The notes: generated by a model not told the origin, from the sequence alone. A stretch of 43,574 nucleotides of DNA from Pseudomonadota bacterium (GCA_018668255.1 JABISZ010000096.1:1-43574), one strand, 5' to 3'; positions 8,802-17,850 are shown, counted from the stretch's first letter. Numbers and translations: made by a program.

Positions 8802-9341
8802 TTGAATATGAAGCAAGAGGAAGATAGCGTGTTTAATTTTATACGGACTACTAGGAAAATACGTTTCGCTTGCTACGTCGTCTTGGTTGTGTTCCCGATC
8901 TTAGCCTTTCCACTGCTACAAAAGCCCTACTTGACACTAGAAATGGCAAATATAATCGCTGATACTTGCGAGAAAAAAGCTCTAGCCGAAGGATGGCGCA
9001 AAGTGAATATCGCCGTTTACGATGAAGGAGCAAATTTGAAACTCTTTCGGCGACAAGATGGTGCATATCTCCACAGCATAAAAGTAGCGCAACTCAAGGG
9101 GCACACTTCAGCTGGATTACCTCGCACTACCCGATCTCTAGGCGATCTCAACTATAAAAATCCTGATAAGCCATACGGGATCGATGGAGTCCCTGGATTC
9201 GTCATATTTCCCGGTGGAGTACCGATCGTAACGGAAAGCGGCGTGCAGATCGGAGGGGTAGGAGTCAGTGGTGCTACGGGAGATCAAGACGAGCAATGCG
9301 CACAGGAAGGCATAGACGCAATTCGCTCACATCTAAAGTGA
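8802..9341 (+). CDS. GlcG/HbpS-family protein with N-terminal membrane anchor
   Basis: A 179-residue protein. Residues about 21-42 are one hydrophobic segment (FACYVVLVVFPILAFPLL) that could be an uncleaved anchor or a signal. The remainder matches the GlcG/HbpS (DUF336) fold: LTLEMANIIADTCEKKA, NIAVYDEGANLKLFRRQDGA, KVAQLKGHTSA and the glycine-rich GGVPIVTESGVQIGGVGVSG with the GDQDEQCAQEG ending. Some relatives bind heme or act in glycolate-type pathways; many are uncharacterised. TTG at 8802 has AGGA 7 bases upstream; an in-frame ATG at 8808 is an alternative. It lies 50 bases after the luciferase-like gene and may be cotranscribed. Confidence 0.72.
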   Translation: MNMKQEEDSVFNFIRTTRKIRFACYVVLVVFPILAFPLLQKPYLTLEMANIIADTCEKKALAEGWRKVNIAVYDEGANLKLFRRQDGAYLHSIKVAQLKGHTSAGLPRTTRSLGDLNYKNPDKPYGIDGVPGFVIFPGGVPIVTESGVQIGGVGVSGATGDQDEQCAQEGIDAIRSHLK

Positions 9342-9433
9342 TTGGGCAGTTAGCGGCCTGCACGTAGATTGGCTCTGACCTCGCGCGAAGCAAAATATCT
9401 CCACCTTATCGTTAGAGCCCTTTTATAGAAAGC

Positions 9434-9751
9434 CTACCCATTATGGATATTGCTCCAGTCCTGCATAGCAGTAAGCACAGGGATTAGATCTTCTCCTTTT
9501 TTTGTAAGAGTGTATCTATATTGACGGCCTGGCCCTCCAGAGATACATTCTTTCAAGAGAATATCTTCTCTAATTAGCAGCTCTAATCTGCCGGTTAGTG
9601 TCGCAGGAGGTATCCGCTCAGGTGACGCTGATATATCAGTAAAACTGTGTTTTCCGAATACTCCAATATCGCGGACAATCAGGAGCGTCCATTTATCGCC
9701 TACTAGGTCTAGAGCCTGTGAGATGGGACAGATCGAGCGTTTTTGGATCAC
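9434..9751 (-). CDS. HxlR-family transcriptional regulator
   Basis: A 105-residue winged-helix protein. CPISQALDLVGDKWTLLIVRDI and the later LTGRLELLIREDIL and YRYTLTKKGEDLIPVLTAMQDW are the full HxlR signature. The cysteine in the CP motif is used for redox or electrophile sensing in some members. Start GTG at 9751 is chosen because GAGGTGG lies 8 bases upstream; a GTG four codons earlier is too close to any ribosome-binding site. It stands alone between the GlcG-like gene and the AOR gene and may control one of them; the target is not shown by the sequence. Confidence 0.82.
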   Translation of the reverse strand: MIQKRSICPISQALDLVGDKWTLLIVRDIGVFGKHSFTDISASPERIPPATLTGRLELLIREDILLKECISGGPGRQYRYTLTKKGEDLIPVLTAMQDWSNIHNG

Positions 9752-9944
9752 AAGTTCTACCACCTCACTTTTTATAAACCGCTGACATCAACTTAACGTT
9801 TATGGCTATTTAACATTAGTCCGTTTCAGATAAATAGGATAACCATTGCCGCTATCTTATCCCAAAAGGCTCATGCGACGTAACCACGGCTTAAATTTAC
9901 CACCTTATAAAAAGTAGCAAGCAGGCATTCAAATAGTAACCAGT

Positions 9945-9984
9945 TCCTCCCCCAATACAGCTTTCATTCAGCTGAGAGGGGGGG
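9945..9984 (-). terminator. Possible stem-loop after the AOR gene
   Basis: TCCTCCCCC at 9945-9953 can pair with the seven-G run at 9978-9984, with an inner CAGCT/AGCTG pair. It sits just beyond the AOR stop codon. A T-run is lacking on the minus strand, so it is a modest candidate. Confidence 0.35.
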
Positions 9985-9996
9985 ACATAACTTTTT

Positions 9997-11739
9997 CTAG
10001 CCAGCAGGTGATTTTGAGTAAAACGTCTCTGTAAGAGGCTGACGAACTTTTGCCATAGCGATTAAATCCGCGTTAATGTCGAATTTGAAAGCATGATCTG
10101 GACCAATTCCTTCGTCTCTGAGACATGGAGCCATGTCATCATCGGCAACAGAGAAACCGGCTTTATCATTAAATTCCCATTCGTCTAATAAACACTGCCA
10201 TCCAATATCTGCAACTTCTTCACGGGAAACTTCCTCACCAAAAAAAGGCGTGAAAAATTGACGGGTTTCATCAATAGTCGGGCCTAAAAACATGCAAAAA
10301 CCAGTTGAATCACAAATCGCGTTCACAATCTGAATTTCCTGAGATGCCACAACCGCGGCTTCACCGGTAATTTTCGGATCGATTACTAGGCCTGCTGTAT
10401 GATCAGCACCCATGGCACTACTAGCATAAGTAATACCTGTAGCTTTAAGTGGTCGAGGATCCCATGCTGGCATAGCTTGTCCTTTCGCGACTGGAATTCT
10501 GTCATGGCCTCTGGCAGTTCCAATAGCTAGCGCACCATGTCCAATGTTTTTCCCCAGTTCTGTGCCGTTAACCATCTCTTTTCTTAAAAGATCTTTAGCT
10601 CCTTCAGCATCACCCCATTCCATGCCACCAGAATCCATGAAAACAGCAATCGCAGCCCCTGTTTCAATGGTATCGAGTCCAATTTCGTCGCATAGCCTGT
10701 CCAAATCCGCGACATCTTCCCAATCATTAATCGCACAACAAGAGCCCAACAGAGTCAAAGTTTCGAACTCTAGAGCAGAAGTTAGATAGTTGCCATCTTT
10801 GTCATGGACTATATTTGAGCATTGAACGATACAACCTGTCATACAATTATGCATCGCACCCCCCCGACTCTCGAAGGACTCTCGAATACGAGCGCCGTCA
10901 AGTTTTTCAAACTCAGGGTTTCTTCCTTCCGTCCTGTTTTTATAAGGAAACGTATGAAGCATATTAGCTGCTGGCACAACCGCACTAGTCCCGTATTTGA
11001 AATTTGCATGTCGAGTAGACAAATAGTCTTGGCTAAACGCCTTCGTGTATTGTGAGAACCCTTTTCTATCTACTGGTTTTCGTGTGGGTTTTTTAGTCGC
11101 ATCAACCATAATCCATTTGAGGCACTTAGCTCCCATCACGGCGCCAACTCCGCCTCGTGCGGCCTGTCGAGCAGGTCGACGGTCCTTGTCGCTATCAGTA
11201 CATGCTATCGAAGCACCCCTAAGCATCATTTCCCCAGCAGGGCCTATAGATATTGCCGAAGCGGCAGAAGACTCCTGCGAGAGCAATTTTTCACAGCAAG
11301 CATAGTTCCATAGACCTTTATATTCATCTGCAGGAACGAGCTCAACATTATTCTCTAGCACTCGTAAACCCCAGCGCCTCTCCATATCGGAGGGTTGACC
11401 AACAACCACAACAGCTCGGTACCCAATCTTCATTAGGTCCTGTCCTGGGTCGCCCCCAGCGTTAGCTTCCTTAATCCCACCCGTCAGAGGACTTTTGCAA
11501 CCCATAGAAATCCTTCCAGAGGTCGGAGCGGACGTCCCGCTTAAAGTCCCCGGAGCAAAAACAAGTACGTTTTCTGGGCCTAGCGGATCACACTTTGGAT
11601 CGCACAACTCTAACATTAGTTTCGCTGATAGCGCCCGGCCACCTAGCAGCTTCCACTCTGGCTTAAAGGCTTCAACTTTCACGGACAATGCGGTCATGTC
11701 CACATAAATAATTTTATCGTTATCCCAAACTTGCGCCAT
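9997..11739 (-). CDS. Aldehyde ferredoxin oxidoreductase (AOR) family, W/Mo enzyme
   Basis: A 580-residue protein with all AOR domains. The N-terminal domain has GGRALSAKL, LVFAPGTLSGTSAPTSGR and KSPLTGG, which contact the bis-pterin cofactor. The middle has ARGGVGAVMGAK and a cysteine cluster C299-x3-C303-x3-C307; C482 in DSTGFCMF would complete a [4Fe-4S] site. LEFETLTLLG and DEIGLDTIETG are standard cofactor motifs. The family oxidises aldehydes to acids or reduces acids, usually with tungsten. The first two cysteines are one residue further apart than in the usual C-x2-C-x3-C. No ferredoxin subunit gene is adjacent. The ATG at 11739 follows GAGG at 9 bases. Such an enzyme in an aerobe suggests an oxygen-tolerant variant, but that is inference. 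Confidence 0.85.
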   Translation of the reverse strand: MAQVWDNDKIIYVDMTALSVKVEAFKPEWKLLGGRALSAKLMLELCDPKCDPLGPENVLVFAPGTLSGTSAPTSGRISMGCKSPLTGGIKEANAGGDPGQDLMKIGYRAVVVVGQPSDMERRWGLRVLENNVELVPADEYKGLWNYACCEKLLSQESSAASAISIGPAGEMMLRGASIACTDSDKDRRPARQAARGGVGAVMGAKCLKWIMVDATKKPTRKPVDRKGFSQYTKAFSQDYLSTRHANFKYGTSAVVPAANMLHTFPYKNRTEGRNPEFEKLDGARIRESFESRGGAMHNCMTGCIVQCSNIVHDKDGNYLTSALEFETLTLLGSCCAINDWEDVADLDRLCDEIGLDTIETGAAIAVFMDSGGMEWGDAEGAKDLLRKEMVNGTELGKNIGHGALAIGTARGHDRIPVAKGQAMPAWDPRPLKATGITYASSAMGADHTAGLVIDPKITGEAAVVASQEIQIVNAICDSTGFCMFLGPTIDETRQFFTPFFGEEVSREEVADIGWQCLLDEWEFNDKAGFSVADDDMAPCLRDEGIGPDHAFKFDINADLIAMAKVRQPLTETFYSKSPAG

Positions 11740-11762
11740 CTGCACTTACCTCTGCGGTTAAT

Positions 11763-11781
11763 TTAGTTAGTTAGTTAGTTA
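11763..11781. repeat. TTAG tetranucleotide tandem repeat
   Basis: Nearly five copies of TTAG run from 11763 to 11781, about 25 bases before the AOR start codon on the minus strand (read there as CTAA). A short repeat of this kind in a leader or promoter can change copy number by slippage. The number of copies is small, so variability is speculative. Confidence 0.6.
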
Positions 11782-12008
11782 TGACTTGATTATCACACGC
11801 ATTTAGATTCATTCATATTTTTTAATTTTAGCAGATTTCTCGGTGGAGGATTAATTAACAATGATTCTTACTTGCATTTAAGAATAATTCCTATTAGAGT
11901 AGAGACCTTGTTGCAACGAGTTGGTACACTTTTAGCAAGCCAGCAAAGAAGTGCGGCTGAAGCGTTGCTTATAAGGACGGGCCCTCCCTATTTAAGGTCC
12001 TTGGTCGT

Positions 12009-12056
12009 GACGATAATCAGGTACCTTGCTCCCTGCTTTACCCTCTGGTTATCGTC
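12009..12056. repeat. 12-bp imperfect inverted repeat in a 352-base gap
   Basis: GACGATAATCAG at 12009-12020 pairs with CTGGTTATCGTC at 12045-12056, with one G-U wobble when read on the plus strand. The gap 11740-12091 between the AOR start and the glutathione transferase stop holds this repeat, the TTAG array and the AOR promoter region; no convincing gene is seen. It may be a transferase terminator, an operator or a structured RNA. Confidence 0.45.
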
Positions 12057-12091
12057 TGACCTAAATCTTAGGGGCTGACTTCGCAATCTTA

Positions 12092-12733
12092 CTATGAAGC
12101 CATTTTGCTGAACTCTAGCTGCATAATCCGATTGGTTTCCTTCACTGACGGACGTTGTCCGACTAGCTGCAAATAATCAGCCAATGGAGCAGTATCCGAT
12201 ATCATATCCCAGTCATAAATTTTGACCATATTCATCTGAGCAAAATTTATATGAAAATACGCCGCAATATCTGCAAAAGTAAAATTTTCACCTGCAATAT
12301 ATTGATCAAATTTAGCTACTTTTAAAAGTGCTCTTATCCCGTTTTCTACGACAGACCTAACTTCTTTAAAAGCAGTAGGTTCTAGAGGTGCTCCAAAGTA
12401 GGTCGTGCCAACATGCCGCCTTGCAGGTGCGTCGATATACAGCTCGACAATTCTTATGAGCTCTTTGACTTTGGCGCGCTCAAAGGGGTCGGAAGGATAC
12501 ATAGGGGACTTCAGCTGACTATCTTCCAGATAATCAAAGATAACATTTAACTCCGTAAGAATCTCGCCATCCACGTCTATCCACGGAACCTTGCCCATAT
12601 GACTCTCGGCTAGCACCTCAGGCTTCTGACTAGGGAACACTTTGATTTCTTCAAACGGTATTTGCTTCTCTATGAACGCAGCCTTAGCGGCACTAAAATA
12701 GTTACTGATCGCGACACCATACAATTTAATCAA
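12092..12733 (-). CDS. Glutathione S-transferase family protein
   Basis: A 213-residue soluble protein with a thioredoxin-fold N-terminal domain (MIKLYGVAISNYFSAAKAAF, then GKVPWIDVDGEILTELNVI, holding the cis-proline and the Glu-Leu that bind glutathione) and an all-helical C-terminal domain with FTFADIAAYFHI. The catalytic serine or tyrosine would be among S10, N11 and Y12. It conjugates or reduces electrophiles with glutathione. A TTG at 12733 is chosen because AAGGAG lies 8 bases upstream and the protein then begins exactly at the first family strand; ten in-frame upstream codons are thus excluded. It is probably monocistronic. Confidence 0.8.
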   Translation of the reverse strand: MIKLYGVAISNYFSAAKAAFIEKQIPFEEIKVFPSQKPEVLAESHMGKVPWIDVDGEILTELNVIFDYLEDSQLKSPMYPSDPFERAKVKELIRIVELYIDAPARRHVGTTYFGAPLEPTAFKEVRSVVENGIRALLKVAKFDQYIAGENFTFADIAAYFHINFAQMNMVKIYDWDMISDTAPLADYLQLVGQRPSVKETNRIMQLEFSKMAS

Positions 12734-12850
12734 TCTTCCAACTCCTTGCAATAATAACTGCAAAACTCAACTTACCAGGGCATATGTAGCAGAGTATTGC
12801 ATAGTTTTAAGAATTTAAAACGGTTTCAGAATCATTCGTAATTAAAGTCT

Positions 12851-13726
12851 TCAGTCACCCAGCTGACGTCGGGTATTTTTGTCCCCCGTCGTCCCTTTAT
12901 TAACAACATTCCTGGTCATATCTCGCTCATATGGAACGCCCCATCTCTGCCACATGTCAGGGCCCACAGCTGTTAAAGCGCCATCCACTACAATAGCTTC
13001 GCCATTCACAAATCTAGAATCCTCCGTGGCCAAAAATAATGCCGTACCTGCGATATCCTCACCTTTCCCATGATCAGGAAAGGGCTGGGTAGCATCCATT
13101 CTCTTGCCCGCCTGCTCCAAGGACTCGTGCTTGGAGTGGGTTAGACCCGTTAGGATAAAACCCGGACAAATAGCATTTACTCGGATACGATCAGGGGCTA
13201 ACTGAACAGCCGCAGCCTTTGTTAAATTTATTACGGCGGCCTTGGCTGCGCTATAGGACAGTGGCCCACAACCACCACTCAAACCAGCAACCGAGGCTGT
13301 ATTGATAATAGTGCCGCCATCCCCTTGTTTTCGCATGACCTTAGCTGCATGTTTAATTCCTAGGAAAACCCCTTTTACCAAGACATCAAATGTGTAATCC
13401 CACTCCTCAACTTGTAAGTCCCAAACAGGGCCAACAACACCGCCTACTCCGGCATTGTTAAACATGATGTCCACACGTCCAAAGTTATCAAGAGCACATT
13501 CGATCATTGTTTTAATATCTATTTCAGAGGCCACGTCTGTCTTAATGAAATGAGCAGCGTCCTTGTAACCGAGACCCGTGATTTCAGCTAGCGTCTCGGC
13601 ACCACTTGCGGCATTGTAGTCCGCAATAACTACTTTAGCCCCCTCTTCTATAAATCGCATCACCGTTGAACGCCCCATACCACCTGCTCCGCCCGTAACG
13701 ATGGCAACTTTGTTCTTTAGTCTCAT
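12851..13726 (-). CDS. Short-chain dehydrogenase/reductase (SDR)
   Basis: A 291-residue classical SDR. TGGAGGMGRS binds the dinucleotide, with D at the end of strand 2 (VVIADY) favouring NAD. NNAGV and the catalytic S...YSAAK set follow, then PGFILTGLT and a final VNGEAIVVDG strand. The C-terminus extends about 30 residues past the usual end (WQRWGVPYERDM and onwards), which may be a lid or an oligomer contact. GGAGAGAG precedes the ATG. It shares an upstream control region with the divergent amidohydrolase and would oxidise or reduce a hydroxy or keto intermediate of unknown nature. Confidence 0.85.
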   Translation of the reverse strand: MRLKNKVAIVTGGAGGMGRSTVMRFIEEGAKVVIADYNAASGAETLAEITGLGYKDAAHFIKTDVASEIDIKTMIECALDNFGRVDIMFNNAGVGGVVGPVWDLQVEEWDYTFDVLVKGVFLGIKHAAKVMRKQGDGGTIINTASVAGLSGGCGPLSYSAAKAAVINLTKAAAVQLAPDRIRVNAICPGFILTGLTHSKHESLEQAGKRMDATQPFPDHGKGEDIAGTALFLATEDSRFVNGEAIVVDGALTAVGPDMWQRWGVPYERDMTRNVVNKGTTGDKNTRRQLGD

Positions 13727-13953
13727 AATGTTCTCTCTCCATAAGTGCTCGTTCTATCTGAAAACAACTAAATTGCCTCAGCAAGAATTCCAATTCCTCT
13801 GCTGCAGCGGTCTTCGGATAATTTCATCTACAGAGGTTAAGTTACAGTAAAAGTTTAGTATCTTCGATCGATTATTTTCCGCAGCTTATAGACATCACCG
13901 CTCCACTATGGATATATTGTTTTTTTCGTTACGTTTCTAGGGGAGAACTACAC

Positions 13954-15684
13954 ATGATCAGATTTGATACCGTTATAAAAAATGGGACAGTGGTAGACGG
14001 TGCACGTATGCCTCGTTACAAAGCAGATGTTGGGATAAAAGACGGCATCATCACAGAGATTGGCCATATCGAGGACGACGAGGGTCACAAAACTATTGAT
14101 GCTAGTGGCTTAATCGTAGCGCCAGGGTTTATCGATCTGCACACTCATTACGATGCTCAGCTGTTTTGGGATCCATACTGTTCGATATCTTCTTGGCATG
14201 GAATTACGACCGTGGTGATAGGCAACTGTGGGTTTGGGTTTGCACCGGTAGCCCCTGAGGCGAGAGAGAGATCTATGCTGTCGATGACCCGAGTTGAAGC
14301 CATACCTTTAGCCTCGATGAAAGAAGGAATGCCATGGGATTGGGAGTCCTTCCCCGAATATTTGGATAGCGTCGACCGCACGTCAAAAGCTATCAATATC
14401 GTCCCATACGTGCCGGTTAATCCTATCTTAATCTCTGTTCTTGGGCTCGAGGATGCCAAAGCTGGGCGACTTCCAACTGATAAAGAGCACATCGAAATGT
14501 GCCGATTGCTTGAAGAGTCGATGGATGCAGGAGGCTGCGGCTGGTCGGCCCAAAGGCTACCGCCAGATGGGCCCGCGGGAGTTCAACTAGACTTTGATGG
14601 AACTGCAATGCCGACAGACGTAATGCATGATCAAACAAGTATCGAATTTGCCAAAGTACTGCGTAAAAGAAACGCTGGGCACATGCAAACAACGATGGTC
14701 TCAGGGAACCCAAAAGCCGATCAGCAACACATAATGGACCTAGCCAAGATCAGTGGCCGTCCCATTGTTTTTAATGTCGTTCAAGTCTATGACACCAAAC
14801 CCCAAATACATCGTAAAGTCATCGCATGGTTAGAAAAATGTCGGTCCGAAGGTATCCGTGTTTATGGCCAAGGACTCACAACTGATGCAGGCTATGGATT
14901 CACATTTGAAGATTGGAATCTTTTCGACGAGTGCCCTGCATGGAGAGAAGCCACCGTTGGGACTAAGGAGGAGAGACTGAAGAAACTCGCCGATCCTTCA
15001 AGACGACCGGCTTTGAGATCACAAATACCAGAACTAGTAACCGGCCCTTTTGAAAATATTGTTGTTACCGGGCCGGTCTCGCCTGAATCCCAACAATGGC
15101 TTGACCACACCATTGGACTTATCGCAGAAAAAACCGGAAAAGATCCCGTGGATGTTATGTTAGACATAGTAGTAGCTGACAACTTAGAAACGGAGTTTTT
15201 CGCTGCCCCTCCTGGTACGCGGCTTGACTTACTGAAAGAAGTCGTCGATGTACCTTACATTCTATTCGGTGTCTCTGACGGTGGAGCTCATACAAAATTC
15301 CTAACTGCGGGTAGGTACCCAACCGAAACACTTATTAAAATAGTGCGTGATGAAAAAATGTTGAGCCTAGAAGATGCACATTGGCGGCTCTCTGCACTCC
15401 CAGCTGAGCTGGCCGGGTGTAAAGGTCGAGGAGTACTGAAGGTTGGAGCCCCAGCAGACATTATCGTCTATGACCTGGAGAATTTAGAAATTACTCCGCC
15501 AGAAATCGTTCATGACCTTCCCGGTGGCGAGTGGAGGAGAGTTCAAAAAGCCAAAGGGTATAAGTATATTCTGGTAAACGGAGAGGTCACTATAAGAGAT
15601 GATCAGCAAACAAACACCTTTTCTGGACAACTATTGAGACATGGGATGAGTACGGAAAGTCAACGAGAAAAAAGCGCAGCGTGA
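13954..15684 (+). CDS. N-acyl-D-amino-acid deacylase-type amidohydrolase
   Basis: A 576-residue metal-dependent hydrolase. The N-terminal small beta domain (VIKNGTVVDG) is followed by the metal site APGFIDLHTHYDAQLFWDP (HxH) and the family marker TTVVIGNCGFGFAPV. Later, FGVSDGGAH holds the conserved aspartate, and GAPADIIVYD closes the second beta domain. Members remove acyl groups from D-amino acids or open cyclic amides. GGGGAG precedes the ATG. It is divergent from the SDR at 13.7 kb, with a 227-base gap that should hold both promoters. Residues for the usual cysteine metal ligand lie in the GNCGFG stretch. The natural substrate is not known. Confidence 0.85.
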   Translation: MIRFDTVIKNGTVVDGARMPRYKADVGIKDGIITEIGHIEDDEGHKTIDASGLIVAPGFIDLHTHYDAQLFWDPYCSISSWHGITTVVIGNCGFGFAPVAPEARERSMLSMTRVEAIPLASMKEGMPWDWESFPEYLDSVDRTSKAINIVPYVPVNPILISVLGLEDAKAGRLPTDKEHIEMCRLLEESMDAGGCGWSAQRLPPDGPAGVQLDFDGTAMPTDVMHDQTSIEFAKVLRKRNAGHMQTTMVSGNPKADQQHIMDLAKISGRPIVFNVVQVYDTKPQIHRKVIAWLEKCRSEGIRVYGQGLTTDAGYGFTFEDWNLFDECPAWREATVGTKEERLKKLADPSRRPALRSQIPELVTGPFENIVVTGPVSPESQQWLDHTIGLIAEKTGKDPVDVMLDIVVADNLETEFFAAPPGTRLDLLKEVVDVPYILFGVSDGGAHTKFLTAGRYPTETLIKIVRDEKMLSLEDAHWRLSALPAELAGCKGRGVLKVGAPADIIVYDLENLEITPPEIVHDLPGGEWRRVQKAKGYKYILVNGEVTIRDDQQTNTFSGQLLRHGMSTESQREKSAA

Positions 15685-15709
15685 GAAAATTTCAGTTTAG
15701 CTAGTTGTC

Positions 15710-16549
15710 CTAAGCCTCTGCACCGACTAACCAGAAGGCTCCCGCCAATTCCACACCTTGGGGGGTCAAGCCTTCTGAAAGCGCAACTTTCATTAACCTC
15801 AACGCCTCGAGTTTGTCAGCTGCACTAGCCTCCGAGAGTGGCTTTGCGGCAGGACCTAATTGAGTCATTAAAGATAGCGCTGCTTCTAAACTTCCCATAT
15901 TCAAGAGCTCTACAATTGGCTGCATAGTGATGTTACGAAAACCAGCTTTTTTAAGGATATCGATAACGAGAGGTTCTTCACCTAAAGAAAAAGGCCCCGG
16001 CTCTCCCGGCTGTGGTGCAGGCGGCCGCTCCAAAACTTCAAACGCAGCAGTAGATGCTTTCATCATCCACGGATTGTCTTTCGCAGGCTGCCAGCAAGCC
16101 ATTCGTAGAAAACCACCAGACTTAACCGCAGAATAAATATTCCTAAAAGCTGCATATGGATCCACAAAAAACATAATGCCAAATCTTGAAATCACCAAAT
16201 CATAACTCAAGGGCTCAAATGCATGCGTCTCAGCATCGCAAACCTGAAATTCTAAGTTAGACATGCTGCCATAAAGCCTGGTGCTCTCCTGCAAAATAGC
16301 GCTTGAAATATCTGCCCCTAGAACCCTACCTTTATCTTTGATCAACTCCGCTACTTTTGATGCAACTAAACCACCACCGCATCCAATATCCAACACACTA
16401 GTTGTTTTGTTTAAAGGCAGAGAGCTCAGCAGGTGTTTGCCGACAGGAGCGATAACTGATTCTAAGTGGGTTAAATTATTAACCCATTTTTCTCCACCGG
16501 CCCCATTCCAATATACATCCATATCTGTTCGCTGAGTTGTGCTATCCAC
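15710..16549 (-). CDS. Class I SAM-dependent methyltransferase
   Basis: A 279-residue protein with a Rossmann-like SAM domain: VLDIGCGGGLVASKVAE is motif I, VLGADISSAI follows, and QVCDAETHAFEP with YDLVISRFGIMFFVDP gives motifs II and III. The UbiE/arsenite-type pattern suggests a small-molecule methyltransferase. The last 90 residues, rich in leucine and alanine, are not family-diagnostic. Start GTG at 16549 has GGAG 8 bases upstream. It follows the dipeptidase gene by 21 bases on the same strand, so the two may be cotranscribed. The acceptor is unknown. Confidence 0.8.
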   Translation of the reverse strand: MDSTTQRTDMDVYWNGAGGEKWVNNLTHLESVIAPVGKHLLSSLPLNKTTSVLDIGCGGGLVASKVAELIKDKGRVLGADISSAILQESTRLYGSMSNLEFQVCDAETHAFEPLSYDLVISRFGIMFFVDPYAAFRNIYSAVKSGGFLRMACWQPAKDNPWMMKASTAAFEVLERPPAPQPGEPGPFSLGEEPLVIDILKKAGFRNITMQPIVELLNMGSLEAALSLMTQLGPAAKPLSEASAADKLEALRLMKVALSEGLTPQGVELAGAFWLVGAEA

Positions 16550-16570
16550 TATGGTGACTCCTTGAAGTTC

Positions 16571-17806
16571 TCATTTATCAATTAAAGATCTGCTTTTGCC
16601 TAGGTCAGCTTTTCTGCGTTCCACCTTGCGGAGTAAACGCAGCAAATTACCACCCCAAATATTTTCCAAATCAAATTCAGTATATCCAGAATGCAATAGA
16701 TGTTCTGTTACCTTACGCAGATCAGAAATATCCTTCATCCCGATAACTCCGCCACCGCCGTCCCAATCTGCCCCAACTCCAACATAACTCGGCCCTAACA
16801 AATCCAAAACATGTGTAAAGTGACTCATATAATCAAAAAAGTGAGCCTCCTCACTAGGATGAGTAAGATCAATATCTCCTCGGCGTGTCCTAAACTCTTC
16901 ATAAGACATAGGACTACCTGCAGCTTCCAGCATATTGATATCCTCGACAAACTTCCCGAACTCCATCTTACGACCCGGTGAAACGTGGATAGGTTGTAAA
17001 TACCCACCAAGTGAATTCATATGAATCAACCCACCGCTTTGCTTTAGCTTGATTAGCAAGTCATCAGGCACATTACGGGAGTGATCAAAAATTGCTTTTG
17101 AGCCAGAGTGAGAAAGCACAACTGGGGTGGATGAGTGCGAGATCATTTGTTCTAAAGCAAGGTCGTGGGCATGAGACCCATCGATGATCATGCCTAGTTT
17201 ATTAGCTTCCTGAACCAGCTCAATCCCAAGAGGTGAAAGCCCGTCCCATTTAGGCCCATCAGGATCAGTAGAACTATCGGCGAATTGGTTATTACGTGTG
17301 TGAACCAATCCAAGCATCCTTACTCCTAAATCATAAAACTCTCGCAGATTGGAGACATCTAACCCAAGTGGATAAGCATTCTCGATACTCAGATAGACTA
17401 CCTTTCTGCCTTTGCCAACAATTATTTTAGCGTCCGCAGCATTTTTCGCGATCGTAAAGTAATCAGGATAGTCTACTTCTAGCTGAAGGATGGCATTCGC
17501 TCGGCTATGCGCTATACGTTTGGCCTTGGCGTATCCATCAGCAGATAAATCTCCCTGAGACGTAAAGATTGCCCAAAACCCTCCATCCAAACCGCCATCA
17601 ACCATCCTCGGAAGATCTACCTGAGAGTAGTCAGTAGATGCATCATGTCGTTCCATAATGTTAAATCCCGGCATAACCAACCGGATAGGAGTGTCTATGT
17701 GCGAATCTAATACCAACAAGCGATCGTGTAATTCTTGCTCGTCCGATCCAACGGAGAGCTGACATACAAGCAGAAGAAACAAGAGAAACAAAACTTTCAA
17801 AAACAA
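16571..17806 (-). CDS. Membrane dipeptidase (peptidase M19), exported
   Basis: A 411-residue zinc dipeptidase homologue. An N-terminal signal peptide (FLKVLFLLFLLLVCQLSVGS) is followed by the metal motif LDSHIDTP with H36 and D38, then SIENAYPLG holding a bridging glutamate, GLVHTRNNQFADSS, the histidine site IDGSHAHD, and VLSHSGSKAI. GVGADWDGGG marks the C-terminal end of the barrel. It should act in the periplasm or on the outer face on dipeptides or related amides. TTG at 17806 is supported by AGGA 9 bases upstream. It is the first gene of a minus-strand pair with the methyltransferase and diverges from the EthD-like gene. Confidence 0.85.
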   Translation of the reverse strand: MFLKVLFLLFLLLVCQLSVGSDEQELHDRLLVLDSHIDTPIRLVMPGFNIMERHDASTDYSQVDLPRMVDGGLDGGFWAIFTSQGDLSADGYAKAKRIAHSRANAILQLEVDYPDYFTIAKNAADAKIIVGKGRKVVYLSIENAYPLGLDVSNLREFYDLGVRMLGLVHTRNNQFADSSTDPDGPKWDGLSPLGIELVQEANKLGMIIDGSHAHDLALEQMISHSSTPVVLSHSGSKAIFDHSRNVPDDLLIKLKQSGGLIHMNSLGGYLQPIHVSPGRKMEFGKFVEDINMLEAAGSPMSYEEFRTRRGDIDLTHPSEEAHFFDYMSHFTHVLDLLGPSYVGVGADWDGGGGVIGMKDISDLRKVTEHLLHSGYTEFDLENIWGGNLLRLLRKVERRKADLGKSRSLIDK

Positions 17807-17833
17807 AATAATTTTTCCTATAATGAGTTACTT

Positions 17834-17850
17834 TAGTATCAAATATACTA
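17834..17850. promoter_or_regulatory. Inverted repeat in dipeptidase/EthD divergent region
   Basis: TAGTAT at 17834-17839 is the exact inverse of ATACTA at 17845-17850. It lies between the two divergent starts and could be an operator. A TATAAT is present at 17819-17824. No adjacent regulator is seen. Confidence 0.3.

Noticed and set aside
11872-12078. Plus-strand frame of 68 codons in the 352-base gap
   Set aside because: No ribosome-binding site, no recognisable domain, and it overlaps the inverted repeat; likely chance.
11740-12091. Molybdenum-cofactor riboswitch before the AOR gene
   Set aside because: I could not match the known consensus by eye; only an inverted repeat and a TTAG array are supported.
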